From: JACKHA01 sp041401985 | Lineage (GTDB): Bacteria > Planctomycetota > Phycisphaerae > Phycisphaerales > UBA1924 | Assembly: GCA_041401985.1 (NCBI GenBank) | Contig: JAWKTE010000008.1 | Location: 1-64,000 of the forward strand | Length of the DNA: 64,000 nt | Direction of reading: 5' to 3' | Shown: piece after piece, positions 33,227-43,535 of the stretch | How the letters are laid out: every line of letters starts with the position of its first letter | How positions within the stretch are numbered: position 1 is the first letter of the stretch | Notes under the pieces: model-generated | The model's database searches: none | Told to the model about the DNA's origin: nothing | Seen by the model: only the letters and a program-made list of their open reading frames with translations | Translations under genes and position numbers: made by a program

Positions 33227-36118
33227 ATGAAGAAGAATCTCTGCCTGCTCGCCGCCGCCGGCACCGCCCTGGGCCTCGCCCAGGTCGCTGCGGCCCAGCC
33301 GTTCGTCATCAATCTGTCCGGCGCAACCCTGCTCCAGAACACCCTCAACGCGCCCGCCGGCACCAACGACTTCATCGACGCCGACGGCGACGGCGTCTCC
33401 GGCCAACTCACGCCCCTCATGATCGACCAGCTCGCCCCCACCGGCCTGCCCCCGGCCGCCGGCACCGCCCCCAACAACCAGCACTGGATCATCCAGTACC
33501 GCCGCACCGGCTCCGTCAACGGCTACCAGGAACTGCTCGACTGGGGCGGCCGCGGCTCCGGCGGCGCCTACGCCACCATGATGGACGGCGTTGAGATCGA
33601 CTCCGCCGACGCCTCCGACGGCGCCATCGTCAACCGCACCACCTACATCAACGCCGGCGCCATCACCGGCCCGGCCAACATCGGCAACCCCGGCGCCGCC
33701 CCCGTTCGCTCCAGCATGAACGGCCTCTACACCGCCCAGTACACCGTCGCCCCCAACCCCACCCCCGGCGGCATCCAGATCAACGTCGCCGCACTCGACG
33801 TCCCCGCGCCCTGGGGCACCCGCATCGCCGGCGGCTCCGCCGCCTTCAGCCGCAAGCCCCTCCAGGCCGGCTACGGCACCAACCCCCGCACCACCCGAAA
33901 CCTCGACGGCTCCGCCAACGGCTTCGACCACCTCCTGGCCGACATCGGCAACCTCAACCTCTTCAGCACCGCCGCCACCCCGGACGCCAACACCGTTTTC
34001 ACCACCTCCCTGGCCTTCGCCCCCGTCACCTTCTTCACCAACCTGGGCACGGGCCTCCGCCAGGCCACCCAGTCCGAACTCCAGTACCTCTTCATGACCG
34101 GCCGCGCCGCCAGCGGCGAGAACCTCGTCGTTGTCACCCGCGACTCCGGCTCCGGCACCCGCAACGCCGCCATGAGCAGCATCGGCGTCGACTCCTCCTG
34201 GGGCGTCGGCGAGAACGTCGGCTCCTTCTCCAACTCCAGCAGCCTCGATCTGGCCGGCCCGAACTTCATCCCGGGCAACAAGGGCGGCTCCAGCCGCGCC
34301 GACGGCACCGTCCGCAACACCCGCCTCGGCGTCTCCTACTCCGGCTCCGAGCGCGCCGTCAACAGCAGCCTCGTCACCGGCGGTCGCCTCGAGATGCTCG
34401 ACGTCCGCAACGACCTCTTCGGCGGCGTCGGCTACTTCCGCGCCAACCTCGACGCACTCCTCAACAACGACACCGCCGAGTCCTACCGCATCGGCGGCCC
34501 CGGCTCGCTCGTCACCATCGGCGACCCCCGCTCCGCCCCAACCAACAAGGGCGGCGACGTGGACAACACCAACCCCGACATGGACAACGTCGAGGCCGCC
34601 GCCTTCGTCAACAACATCACCCGCTCGGTCGAGGCCTTCTCCTCCGTGCCGAGCAACGTCGCCAACATCGGCATGCCCGGCGAGTTCATCGCCACCCTGC
34701 TCATCCCCGTCAACGCCCAGGAGTTCCGCCAGGACGTCAACGACCCCACCAACTGGATCGCCAACCCCTCCTTCCTCCCCGGCCTCCAGAACTACCTCCT
34801 CACCCAGCTCAATCCCCCGTCCGTCCTCACCAACCCCGTCTTCAACAACGGCAACTTCGGCTCCATCACCCTCAACGGCGACAACCCCGTCCGCACCGCC
34901 AGCGTCGCCTACTCCGACACCTGGGACCCCGCCGCCGGCACCCTCGCCGCCGTCCGCCACATCAGCCAGGGCGACGCCAACCTCGGCAACGCCGGCTCCG
35001 ACACCCTGTCCCGCAACCGCATCGCCGGCGATGGCAACGGCGACGGCCTCCGCAACTGGAACGACATCGCCGAGATGCTCCGCGCGTTCCGCGACCGCAA
35101 CTCCCGCGACGCCGCCGGCGTCGCCGCCAGCCCCTGGAACGCCCCCAACGGCACCGGCGCCATCGCCGGCGCCCCGGGCACCGACGCCTGCATCGAGATC
35201 CTCTTCGACTTCAACAACGACGGCAACTTCGCCCGCATCTGGAACGGCTCCGCCTGGGACCAGGACTTCTCCGACGTCCGCTACTTCGCCGACGGCCTCG
35301 CCACCGACCCCGTCTCCGGCAACCTCAACCGCATGATGGGCTTCATGCTCGTCGACACCAACTGGGCCACCATCACCGCAGGCGCCGACACCAACTTCTT
35401 CAACACCACCCTCGCCACCGGCAAGTCCTACGCCGCCGGCGACTCCGCCGGCGACGTCATCGGCGCCTCCGGCAACGTGGCCCGCGGCTGGGCCCCCGTC
35501 GGCGCCGACGGCGCGGTCAACGCCTTCGACATCGACTACGTCTACGCCCAGTTCAAGACCAACCCGTTCGTCACCGACGGTTCCGCCGACTGGTCCGACA
35601 TCCACGAGGCCGTCTCCTTCGACCTCTCCTGCGACATGGACGGCGACCTCGACGTCGACCAGGACGACGTCTGCCGCCTCGTCAACGTCATCCTCGGCAC
35701 CACCTTCGGCGACGTGAACCTCGACGGCGTCGTCAACGCCACCGACACCGCCATCATCAACGCCAACCTCAACCAGGCCGGCGGCTGGGCCCAGGGCGAC
35801 ATGGACGGCAACGGCGTCGTCAACAGCACCGACCTCCAGATCGCAAACGGCCAGATCGACCCCTGCAACCCCAATGTCTGCCAGCCCGACCTGACCACCG
35901 GCGCCATCGTCGGCCAGCCCGGCTACGGCATCCCCAACGGCATCCTCAACAACGACGACTTCTTCTACTACCTCCAGCAGTTCGCCGCCGGAAACGTCGC
36001 CGTCGCCGACCTCACCACCGGCGCCATCATGGGCCAGCCCGGCTACGGCGTGCCCAACGGCGTCATCACAAACGACGACTTCTTCTACTACCTCGCCATC
36101 TTCGCCGCCGGCTGCTAA
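33227..36118 (+). CDS. Large exported protein: substrate-binding-protein-like N-part plus EF-hand/dockerin-like and twin C-terminal modules
   Basis: A 963-residue secreted protein (signal peptide ending VAAAQP). Residues ~25-320 start with FVINLSGATLLQ and carry VVVTRDSGSGTRNAAMS, which resembles the anion-binding loop of PstS-like phosphate-binding proteins. Later, about 780-880, Asp/Asn-rich calcium-loop motifs occur (MDGDLDVDQDDVC, VNLDGVVNATDTAI, MDGNGVVNSTDLQI), as in dockerins. The end has two copies of a module reading DLTTGAI-GQPGYG-PNG and NDDFFYYL, the second finishing FAAGC. An intrinsic terminator follows. Function is unknown; the whole gene is intact. Confidence 0.85.
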   Translation: MKKNLCLLAAAGTALGLAQVAAAQPFVINLSGATLLQNTLNAPAGTNDFIDADGDGVSGQLTPLMIDQLAPTGLPPAAGTAPNNQHWIIQYRRTGSVNGYQELLDWGGRGSGGAYATMMDGVEIDSADASDGAIVNRTTYINAGAITGPANIGNPGAAPVRSSMNGLYTAQYTVAPNPTPGGIQINVAALDVPAPWGTRIAGGSAAFSRKPLQAGYGTNPRTTRNLDGSANGFDHLLADIGNLNLFSTAATPDANTVFTTSLAFAPVTFFTNLGTGLRQATQSELQYLFMTGRAASGENLVVVTRDSGSGTRNAAMSSIGVDSSWGVGENVGSFSNSSSLDLAGPNFIPGNKGGSSRADGTVRNTRLGVSYSGSERAVNSSLVTGGRLEMLDVRNDLFGGVGYFRANLDALLNNDTAESYRIGGPGSLVTIGDPRSAPTNKGGDVDNTNPDMDNVEAAAFVNNITRSVEAFSSVPSNVANIGMPGEFIATLLIPVNAQEFRQDVNDPTNWIANPSFLPGLQNYLLTQLNPPSVLTNPVFNNGNFGSITLNGDNPVRTASVAYSDTWDPAAGTLAAVRHISQGDANLGNAGSDTLSRNRIAGDGNGDGLRNWNDIAEMLRAFRDRNSRDAAGVAASPWNAPNGTGAIAGAPGTDACIEILFDFNNDGNFARIWNGSAWDQDFSDVRYFADGLATDPVSGNLNRMMGFMLVDTNWATITAGADTNFFNTTLATGKSYAAGDSAGDVIGASGNVARGWAPVGADGAVNAFDIDYVYAQFKTNPFVTDGSADWSDIHEAVSFDLSCDMDGDLDVDQDDVCRLVNVILGTTFGDVNLDGVVNATDTAIINANLNQAGGWAQGDMDGNGVVNSTDLQIANGQIDPCNPNVCQPDLTTGAIVGQPGYGIPNGILNNDDFFYYLQQFAAGNVAVADLTTGAIMGQPGYGVPNGVITNDDFFYYLAIFAAGC

Positions 36119-36190
36119 TTCAAAGGACCGCGCAGAGCCCGACGCGCCAGCGTCGGGTCGCCTCCGCCAACCCGTGTCCACACGACTCCC

Positions 36191-36224
36191 AGGGGCGGGC
36201 CGAAAGGCCCGCCCCTGTTTCGTT
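36191..36224 (+). terminator. Intrinsic terminator after the 963-aa protein gene
   Basis: AGGGGCGGGCC (36191-36201), tetraloop GAAA, GGCCCGCCCCT (36206-36216): a perfect 11-base-pair stem followed by GTTTCGTT. It lies between convergent genes, so it could serve both the exported-protein gene and rsmE. Confidence 0.9.
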
Positions 36225-36247
36225 CCGCTCCGACCCACTCCCGTCGA

Positions 36248-37026
36248 TCAACGAAGTTCGTGCACCACAACCGCCGCCGCAACCGCCGCCGCCTGCTCGA
36301 TCCGCATCACGTGCGGCCCGAACGCAGGCACCACCACGCCCCGCTCCCGCGCGAACCCAACCTCCCGCTCGTCCCAACCGCCCTCAGGCCCAACCAGCAG
36401 CACCACATCGCGCGGCACCACCCCCGCCCCCGCACAGCACATCTCGCCGCGCCCGCCACCCCGCCCGCATCGGCAAGCACCGTCACCACCGCCGACGCCC
36501 CCGCCCCGCCCGCCCCCTCGCACGCCGCCCGAAACGCCACCCCCTCCGCAATCTCCAGCGTCCACGCCCGCCCGCACTGCTTGGCCGCCTCCCGCGCGAT
36601 CCGCTCCAGCCGATCCATCCGCCCCCGGCTCGCCTCCTTCTGCGCCCGCACCGCCTCCAGCGGCCCCCAAGACGCCGCCCCAACCTGCGACAGCGCATCG
36701 GCCATCTCTCCCAGCCGCTCCCCCTTCGGCGCGGGACACCGCACATGCACCGCAGGCCGCACCCGCTCCCGCCGCTCCACCGACTCAACGCGAGCCAGCA
36801 GTTCCCACTCGCCTTTGCCGCCGCGCCCCGCCCGCCCGTTCGAACCGGCACCCGCCTTCCGCGCCTCCACGAAACGAGCCACCGCCACCATCCCCCGCCC
36901 GTCGAGCAGCTCGATCCCCTCACCCACCTCCAGCCGCTTCACACGCACCGCGTGCCGTGCCTCCTCGCCGGCCACGACGACCTCATCCCCCGCCGCCACC
37001 TCGTGATCGAAAAGCACCCGGTGCAT
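36248..37026 (-). CDS. rsmE: 16S rRNA (uracil-1498-N3)-methyltransferase RsmE, with an apparent frameshift
   Basis: SPOUT-family enzyme that methylates U1498 of 16S rRNA. From the ATG at 37026 one frame gives the N-terminal PUA-like domain (HRVLFDHEVAAGDEVVVAG, ARHAVRVKRLEVGEGIELLDG) and part of the SPOUT domain (EAAKQCGRAW). The conserved SAM-binding end, VVLLVGPEGGWDEREVGFAR through FGPHVMRIEQAAAVAAA, is in another frame. A one-base change between about 36440 and 36480, a C/G-rich stretch, would restore one reading frame. All conserved motifs survive, so an assembly indel is as likely as gene loss. Confidence 0.85.
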
Positions 37027-37094
37027 CGCACAAGTATCGCCGCGCCGCTCGCACCAGGCGCGCTCCGCCCGCGCTCCCGATACGCTCCCCCCAC

Positions 37095-37928
37095 ATGCCC
37101 GCCCTCGACGCCATCCAGCAACGCCTCGCCAAAGCCCGCCACATCGACCGCTCCCTGAACTACGGCCGCCACATCATCCGCGACTTTCTCCGCCGCACGC
37201 TCGAAGGCCGCGACGCGAGCAGCGCCAACCCCCTCACCAACCCCCTCATCGCCGACCTCGGCGCCGGCCACGGCGACGACCTCCGCATTGCCCACAACCT
37301 CTTCCCCAACGCCCGCCTCCACGCCATCGAAGCCATGGACTACCACGCCAGCCTGCTCGAGAACCAGTGGCTCGCAAGCCAGCCCGACGCCCCACCCAAC
37401 CTCACCGTCCACCGCCTCGACATCGAACGCCACGCCCTCCCATTCGAGAACGAATCCGCCGACGCCATCATCGCCAACCAGATCCTCGAGCACACCAAGG
37501 AACTCTTCTGGATCCTCCACGAGGCCGCCCGCGTCCTCCGCGTCGGCGGCGCGATCATCGTCGGCGTTCCAAACCTCGCCTCGCTCCACAACCGCCTGCT
37601 CCTGCTCATGGGCCGCCAGCCCACCTCAATCCTGCTCGACTCGGCCCACGTCCGCGGCCTCACCCGCCAGGGCCTCCGCCGCCTCCTCGCCGCCGCCGCC
37701 CCCGGCATCCTCCGCATCGAAGCCTCCGCCGGCTCGAACTTCTATCCGCTCCCGGCCTGGGCCGCCCGCCCAGCGGCCCGCGTCATGCCCGGCCTGGCCG
37801 TCTCCGCGTTCTTCCTCATCCGAAAACGCGCGCCATACGCCGCCGAGATCCTCGACTACGTCAAGATCTCCCGCTTTGAAACGAACTACCGAGTAACTGC
37901 TGACCTCCAACCAGAGCCGCAATCGTAA
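37095..37928 (+). CDS. Class I SAM-dependent methyltransferase
   Basis: A 277-residue methyltransferase of the Methyltransf_11 type. Motif I is LIADLGAGHGDDLRIAHN, motif II HAIEAMDYHASLL. The later AIIANQILEHTKELFWILHEAARVL and RVGGAIIVGVPNLASLHNR are typical of enzymes acting on glycans, lipids or quinones. The substrate cannot be told. The start at 37095 is 69 bases from the divergent rsmE start. The C-terminal LDYVKISRFETNY is not diagnostic. Confidence 0.88.
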   Translation: MPALDAIQQRLAKARHIDRSLNYGRHIIRDFLRRTLEGRDASSANPLTNPLIADLGAGHGDDLRIAHNLFPNARLHAIEAMDYHASLLENQWLASQPDAPPNLTVHRLDIERHALPFENESADAIIANQILEHTKELFWILHEAARVLRVGGAIIVGVPNLASLHNRLLLLMGRQPTSILLDSAHVRGLTRQGLRRLLAAAAPGILRIEASAGSNFYPLPAWAARPAARVMPGLAVSAFFLIRKRAPYAAEILDYVKISRFETNYRVTADLQPEPQS

Positions 37929-37989
37929 GATCGCGCCGCTCACCCCGTTCATCGCCCACCATCCACGCGCGATCAACGCCGAACCAGCC

Positions 37990-38955
37990 TCACTCCTCCC
38001 GCTTCCCGTTCAACCAAGGCAGCGCCGTCCCCAGAATGTTGTCCACCCGCATCTGCGGCCACCCCGCCGGCCCCTCCCCGATCACGGACCTCGCGATCCG
38101 AACCGGCGCACCCAGCCCCGCCACATACGACGCGCGGCTCTCCGACCGCCGCAGCAGGATCGCCGTTGCATCATCATCCAACGCCCCGCCGCCCCGCGCC
38201 TCGACATCCGCCAGCAGCCCCCGCAGGAACGCCGACGCGTCGCCCGCGTCCCGCCCCCCGAGCAACTCAACAAACCCCGCCTCGCCGATCTGCCCGCCGG
38301 ACGCCGCCCCCGCCTCCACCAACGCATCCGTATACAGCAGCAGCGAGTCCCCACGCCCCAATCGCACCGACACCTGCCGATACGCCGCCCCCGCCTCGAT
38401 CCCCAGCGGCAGGTCCGTCAGCCCATCACGCGCCCGCACCTCGCGCGCCCGCCTGCCACGCCGCCCACGCCGCTCCGCACCAATCGCCTCCCCACCCTCC
38501 ACCGAAACCGCAGACCACCCCGCCTCGCCCCGCCTCCGCAGCAGCGGCCTCGGATGCCCCGCGTTCGCAAGCGTCAGCCGCGCCGTCGGCTCCCAGTACG
38601 TCCCCACGATCGCCGTGGCGAACCGCCCACCGGCCACGCCGGCGAACTCCGCGTTGAGGGCCCGCACCACCCGATCCTGGTCCACGAAGTTCACGTTCCG
38701 GCGCATGATGTCCCGCAGCGCCGCCGACGTCCGCCCCACGCCCTCGCCGTGCCCCGATACATCCGCCAGCAGCAGCCGCGTGATCCGCCCCGTCGCGCAC
38801 GACGACAGAAAGTGCACATCCCCGCCGCTGGCCGCCCCGCGGTGCGGCCGCGTGATCACCCACGCGTCCAGCCCCGGCAGCGACAGCCCGCCCTCGAAGG
38901 CCACGTTCCCCCCGGCCACCTCCATGCACACCATCGCACGCCCAGCGGTCGTCAC
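37990..38955 (-). CDS. PP2C-type (SpoIIE-like) serine phosphatase
   Basis: A 321-residue stand-alone PPM phosphatase of the kind that dephosphorylates STAS antagonists in partner-switching systems. The GTG start at 38955 has GGAGG 6 bases upstream. Metal-binding Asp residues are in GGDVHFLSS, LLLADVSGHGEG (motif D-x-S-G-H-G), DSLLLYTDALVEA and LDDDATAILLRR, in SpoIIE order. There is no membrane or sensor domain. The natural partners would be the STAS and RsbW-like proteins at 13 kb, but they are 24 kb away. Confidence 0.88.
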   Translation of the reverse strand: MTTAGRAMVCMEVAGGNVAFEGGLSLPGLDAWVITRPHRGAASGGDVHFLSSCATGRITRLLLADVSGHGEGVGRTSAALRDIMRRNVNFVDQDRVVRALNAEFAGVAGGRFATAIVGTYWEPTARLTLANAGHPRPLLRRRGEAGWSAVSVEGGEAIGAERRGRRGRRAREVRARDGLTDLPLGIEAGAAYRQVSVRLGRGDSLLLYTDALVEAGAASGGQIGEAGFVELLGGRDAGDASAFLRGLLADVEARGGGALDDDATAILLRRSESRASYVAGLGAPVRIARSVIGEGPAGWPQMRVDNILGTALPWLNGKREE

Positions 38956-39081
38956 AGCGGGCCTCCAGACAGATCGCGATCACGCCCACACGCCGCGGCC
39001 CCGCGCGTGCAGGCCAGCCGGCTTCCTGCCATACTCGCCGCCGCAAGCCGACATTCCCGCGATCGTACGGAGAGCCGCACC

Positions 39082-40431
<1,350 letters not shown>

Positions 40432-40450
40432 CAGGTCGTCCACGACCGGC

Positions 40451-41701
40451 TCAGAACTCGAACAGCCGGTTGAACTCCATCAGGTACGGCCCGGCCAGAC
40501 CGTCGTCCTGCAGGTCGTCCATCGCGTCGCCCAGATCGCTCACCTGGTTCGGCAACTCGATCATCTCCTCGACGTAGTCGTCGAACTCGTCGCGGACCTC
40601 GCCCGGGAACTCGTCGCGCACGTTCACCTGGAACTCGAGCAGCCGGACCGACGTCAGGTCGCCAGGATTGTCCTCGATGTCCGCCAGGAAGTCGTCCACG
40701 ATCCCACCGAACGCCTCGCGCGCCTCGGCCCGCTCCTGCGGTGTCAGGGCCGCGAACGCCTGATCGAACGCCAGCCGCTCGCCCGCCACGCGGGCCCGCA
40801 GCAGTTGCAGCGAGTCCAGCGCCCGCACCGTCTCCGAAGACAGGTCGCCCTCGCCAACCTGCGCCTCCACCTCGTCCCAGAAGCCGTTGTTCAGATACGC
40901 CAGCCCCTCGTTGCTCGTGCCGATCACCGGCGAGTGGAACGCGTCCCGCTCGTTGAAATCGGTGAACTCCGACGACCGCCCGCGGAACAGGTCGCGTCCG
41001 CTGTGCCCGGTCATGCTGTCGGCCCCGGGCCCGCCGAACAGGTCGTCGTCGCCCGAGCCGCCGCGGATCGTGTCGTCACCGCTCCCGCCGCGGATCCGGT
41101 CACGCCCGCTGTTGCCAACCAGCACATCGTCCCCCGGCCCGCCGAGCAGCGTGTCGTGCCCGCGATGCGCGATCAACCGGTCGTTGCCCATGTGCCCGAG
41201 GATCACGTCGGAGCCGTTGCCGCCGCGCACGGTGTCGTCGCCGCCGCGCCCCTCGACCTGGTCGGCCCCGTTGCCCCCGCGGATGTCGTCGTCGCCCGGC
41301 CCGCCGTGGAGGATGTCGTTGCCGCCCTGACCAAGCAGCCGGAAATCGAGCAGCGACCCGTTCTCCGCCTTCGGGCTCCCGGACACCACGATCTTGTCGT
41401 TGCCCAGACGCCCGAACACCTTCACGAACCTGACGCCCTCGAACACCTGTCCGTCGGCCACGCCGGGCACCCCCGTGAGCGCCACGGCCCCGTCCTCGGC
41501 CCGCTCGTCGATCACGATCGTGTCGGCCGCGTTCGACCCGCGCACCATCAGCGTCCCGTTCGGCAGCAGCATCGCGCTGAGCACCATCCGCTGCTCGAGC
41601 GCCATGAACGCCTCCCCCTGGCTCTCGGGAGCGCGGCGACCGCGCGGACGATCCGTGCCGGAGTTCGAGCCAGATTCACGACGACGCGGGTTCGAGGACA
41701 T
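40451..41701 (-). CDS. RTX/hemolysin-type calcium-binding repeat protein with LEPR-XLL-like N-terminus
   Basis: A 416-residue exported protein. The N-terminus has a basic, Ser-rich segment and FMALEQRMVLSAMLLP, which matches the planctomycete LEPR-XLL signal (usually LEPRxLLSA). Residues ~130-260 hold about ten nonapeptide repeats of the GGxGxDxhx type (GGPGDDDIRGGNGADQV, GGSGDDTIRGGSGDDDLFGG), which bind Ca2+ and fold outside the cell. The C-terminal ~150 residues are acidic and helical (DEVIRDEF-like, EEMIELPNQV) and not recognised. No type I secretion genes adjoin. It converges on the Gfo/Idh gene. Confidence 0.9.
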   Translation of the reverse strand: MSSNPRRRESGSNSGTDRPRGRRAPESQGEAFMALEQRMVLSAMLLPNGTLMVRGSNAADTIVIDERAEDGAVALTGVPGVADGQVFEGVRFVKVFGRLGNDKIVVSGSPKAENGSLLDFRLLGQGGNDILHGGPGDDDIRGGNGADQVEGRGGDDTVRGGNGSDVILGHMGNDRLIAHRGHDTLLGGPGDDVLVGNSGRDRIRGGSGDDTIRGGSGDDDLFGGPGADSMTGHSGRDLFRGRSSEFTDFNERDAFHSPVIGTSNEGLAYLNNGFWDEVEAQVGEGDLSSETVRALDSLQLLRARVAGERLAFDQAFAALTPQERAEAREAFGGIVDDFLADIEDNPGDLTSVRLLEFQVNVRDEFPGEVRDEFDDYVEEMIELPNQVSDLGDAMDDLQDDGLAGPYLMEFNRLFEF

Positions 41702-41961
41702 GTGCGACCTTTCCACTCTGTTCGAATCGACGCGGGCCGGCGTCGGGCCGGTGGCGTCGGGGCCGCGGGCTGGTTCCCGGGTCCGACCGAACTCTGCGGC
41801 ATACGCATGAGGCCGGGATGAAACCGGGGTGGTTTCGGCATCATCCGATCCCCCAGAGCTCGACTCCGGCCCTCCCACGGCCCGCCCACGGCCCTGTCTG
41901 TTGGCCGACAACGCTGCCCCCGGCACCTACCATCCCGATCGACCGAGCAAGGGAGAACGAC

Positions 41962-43071
41962 ATGGCCGCGATGAGCTATCAGGACGTGCTGGGGGCCGAG
42001 GGCGAGGCGCTGCTGCGGCACGAGTCCCGGACGATCAGCAAGGGCGTGCTGCACCTGCCGGGGCCGGACTTTGTCGACCGGGTGTTCACGCAGACCGACC
42101 GGTCGCCGACGGTGCTGCGGAACTTCCAGGCCCTGCTCGGGCACGGGCGGCTGGCGAACACCGGGTACGTCTCGATCCTGCCGGTGGACCAGGGGGTGGA
42201 GCACTCGGCCGGGGCCTCTTTCGCGCCGAATCCGGCGTACTTCGACCCGGAGAACATCTGCCGCCTGGCGATCGAGGGCGGGTGCAACGCGGTGGCGAGC
42301 ACCATCGGCGTGCTGGCGTCGGTGTCGCGGAAGTTCGCCCACCGGATCCCGTTCCTGGCCAAGTTCAACCACAACGAGATGCTGACGTATCCGAACATCT
42401 ACAAGCAGTCGTACTTCGGGTCGGTGCGGCAGTGCTGGGAGATGGGGGCGGTGGCGGTGGGGGCGACGATCTACTTCGGGAGCGACACGAGCCGGGAGGA
42501 GATCGCGTATGTCTCGGACATGTTCGAGGAGGCCCACGCCCTGGGCATGGTGACCGTGCTGTGGTGCTACACGCGGAACAGCGCGTTCAAGGCCAAGGGG
42601 GCCGACGGCAAGAGCGTGGATTACCACGCCTCGGCGGACCTGACCGGGCAGGCGGACCATCTGGGGGCGACGATCAAGGCGGACATCATCAAGCAGAAGC
42701 TCCCGACGAACAACGGGGGGTACGCGGCTCTGAACGCCGGGGCGTCGTCGTACGGCAAGTGGGACAAGCGGGTGTACACGAACCTGTGCGGGTCGGACGA
42801 GGGGGGCAACGGGGGGCATCCGATTGATCTGTGCCGGTACCAGTTGGCCAATGGGTACATGGGGCGGGTGCCGCTGATCAACTCGGGCGGGGAATCGAAG
42901 GGCGAGAGCGACCTGGCGGACGCGGTGCGGACGGCGATCATCAACAAGCGGGCCGGGGGCATGGGGCTGATCTCGGGCCGGAAGGCGTTCCAGCGTCCGA
43001 TGGCCGAGGGCGTGGCGTTGTTGAACGCGATTCAGGATGTGTATCTGGATGGGAGTGTGACGGTGGCGTAG
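41962..43071 (+). CDS. fbaB: Class I fructose-bisphosphate aldolase FbaB
   Basis: A 369-residue Schiff-base aldolase of the E. coli FbaB/DhnA type, cleaving fructose-1,6-bisphosphate to dihydroxyacetone phosphate and glyceraldehyde-3-phosphate. Long segments match the family: TGYVSILPVDQGVEHSAGAS, ASTIGVLASVSRKFAHRIPF, AVAVGATIYFGSDTSREEI, YHASADLTGQADHLGATI, PLINSGGESKGESDLADAVR and RAGGMGLISGRKAFQRPMAE. The ATG at 41962 follows AAGGGAG. It runs in the glycolytic or gluconeogenic direction, together with transaldolase 6 kb away in central metabolism. Confidence 0.97.
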   Translation: MAAMSYQDVLGAEGEALLRHESRTISKGVLHLPGPDFVDRVFTQTDRSPTVLRNFQALLGHGRLANTGYVSILPVDQGVEHSAGASFAPNPAYFDPENICRLAIEGGCNAVASTIGVLASVSRKFAHRIPFLAKFNHNEMLTYPNIYKQSYFGSVRQCWEMGAVAVGATIYFGSDTSREEIAYVSDMFEEAHALGMVTVLWCYTRNSAFKAKGADGKSVDYHASADLTGQADHLGATIKADIIKQKLPTNNGGYAALNAGASSYGKWDKRVYTNLCGSDEGGNGGHPIDLCRYQLANGYMGRVPLINSGGESKGESDLADAVRTAIINKRAGGMGLISGRKAFQRPMAEGVALLNAIQDVYLDGSVTVA

Positions 43072-43103
43072 GGCGGAGGCCGCTCGATTCGGAGGCGGGT
43101 TGC

Positions 43104-43535
43104 ATGGGACTGCTCACGGACTTTTTCGTAGCGAAGCCCGAGGCGATCACGCCGGAGGTTGTGGACGCCGGGCCACATGGGACGTTTCCGACGGCGCAAC
43201 TCAAGAACGTCGATGTCGTGAAGATCGCGACGCTTGAGGGGATCGCGTGCGAGGGGCAGGTCGGGGACGCGGCTGCCAGGATCCCGGAAGCGACCGCTGA
43301 GGCCGAGCACGGCGAGGCATGGGTGTTCCCCATCGCCGCGCGGCTGGCGTCGCGATTGGCCGGCGCGGACGAGGGGGAACTGAAGCGGATCGGCGAGGCC
43401 TGGGCGAAGACGGAGGAGTTCCGCCTCGATGGGTGGGGGCCGCGCGATGTGGTCGAGGCTTTGACCGCGATCGCCGCGCTGGCCAGGAACGCCCAGGCGA
43501 ACGGAGGCGGGTTGTTCCTTTGGATGTGCCTGTAG
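43104..43535 (+). CDS. Uncharacterised 143-aa protein after fbaB
   Basis: A small acidic soluble protein I do not recognise. It starts MGLLTDFFVAKPEAITPEV, has a central NVDVVKIATLEGIACEG and ends in a helical region (RRIGEAWAKTEEF-like, then DVVEALTAIAALARNAQ) with LFLWMCL. The ATG has GGAGG 8 bases upstream. It lies 32 bases after fbaB on the same strand, so co-transcription is likely. No catalytic motif is evident. Confidence 0.8.
   Translation: MGLLTDFFVAKPEAITPEVVDAGPHGTFPTAQLKNVDVVKIATLEGIACEGQVGDAAARIPEATAEAEHGEAWVFPIAARLASRLAGADEGELKRIGEAWAKTEEFRLDGWGPRDVVEALTAIAALARNAQANGGGLFLWMCL

Noticed and set aside
32213..36238. A 1341-residue ORF antisense to the prepilin and the 963-aa protein genes
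   Set aside because: It is Val/Gly/Ala-rich shadow sequence caused by GC-rich codon use on the other strand, with no domain or start signal.
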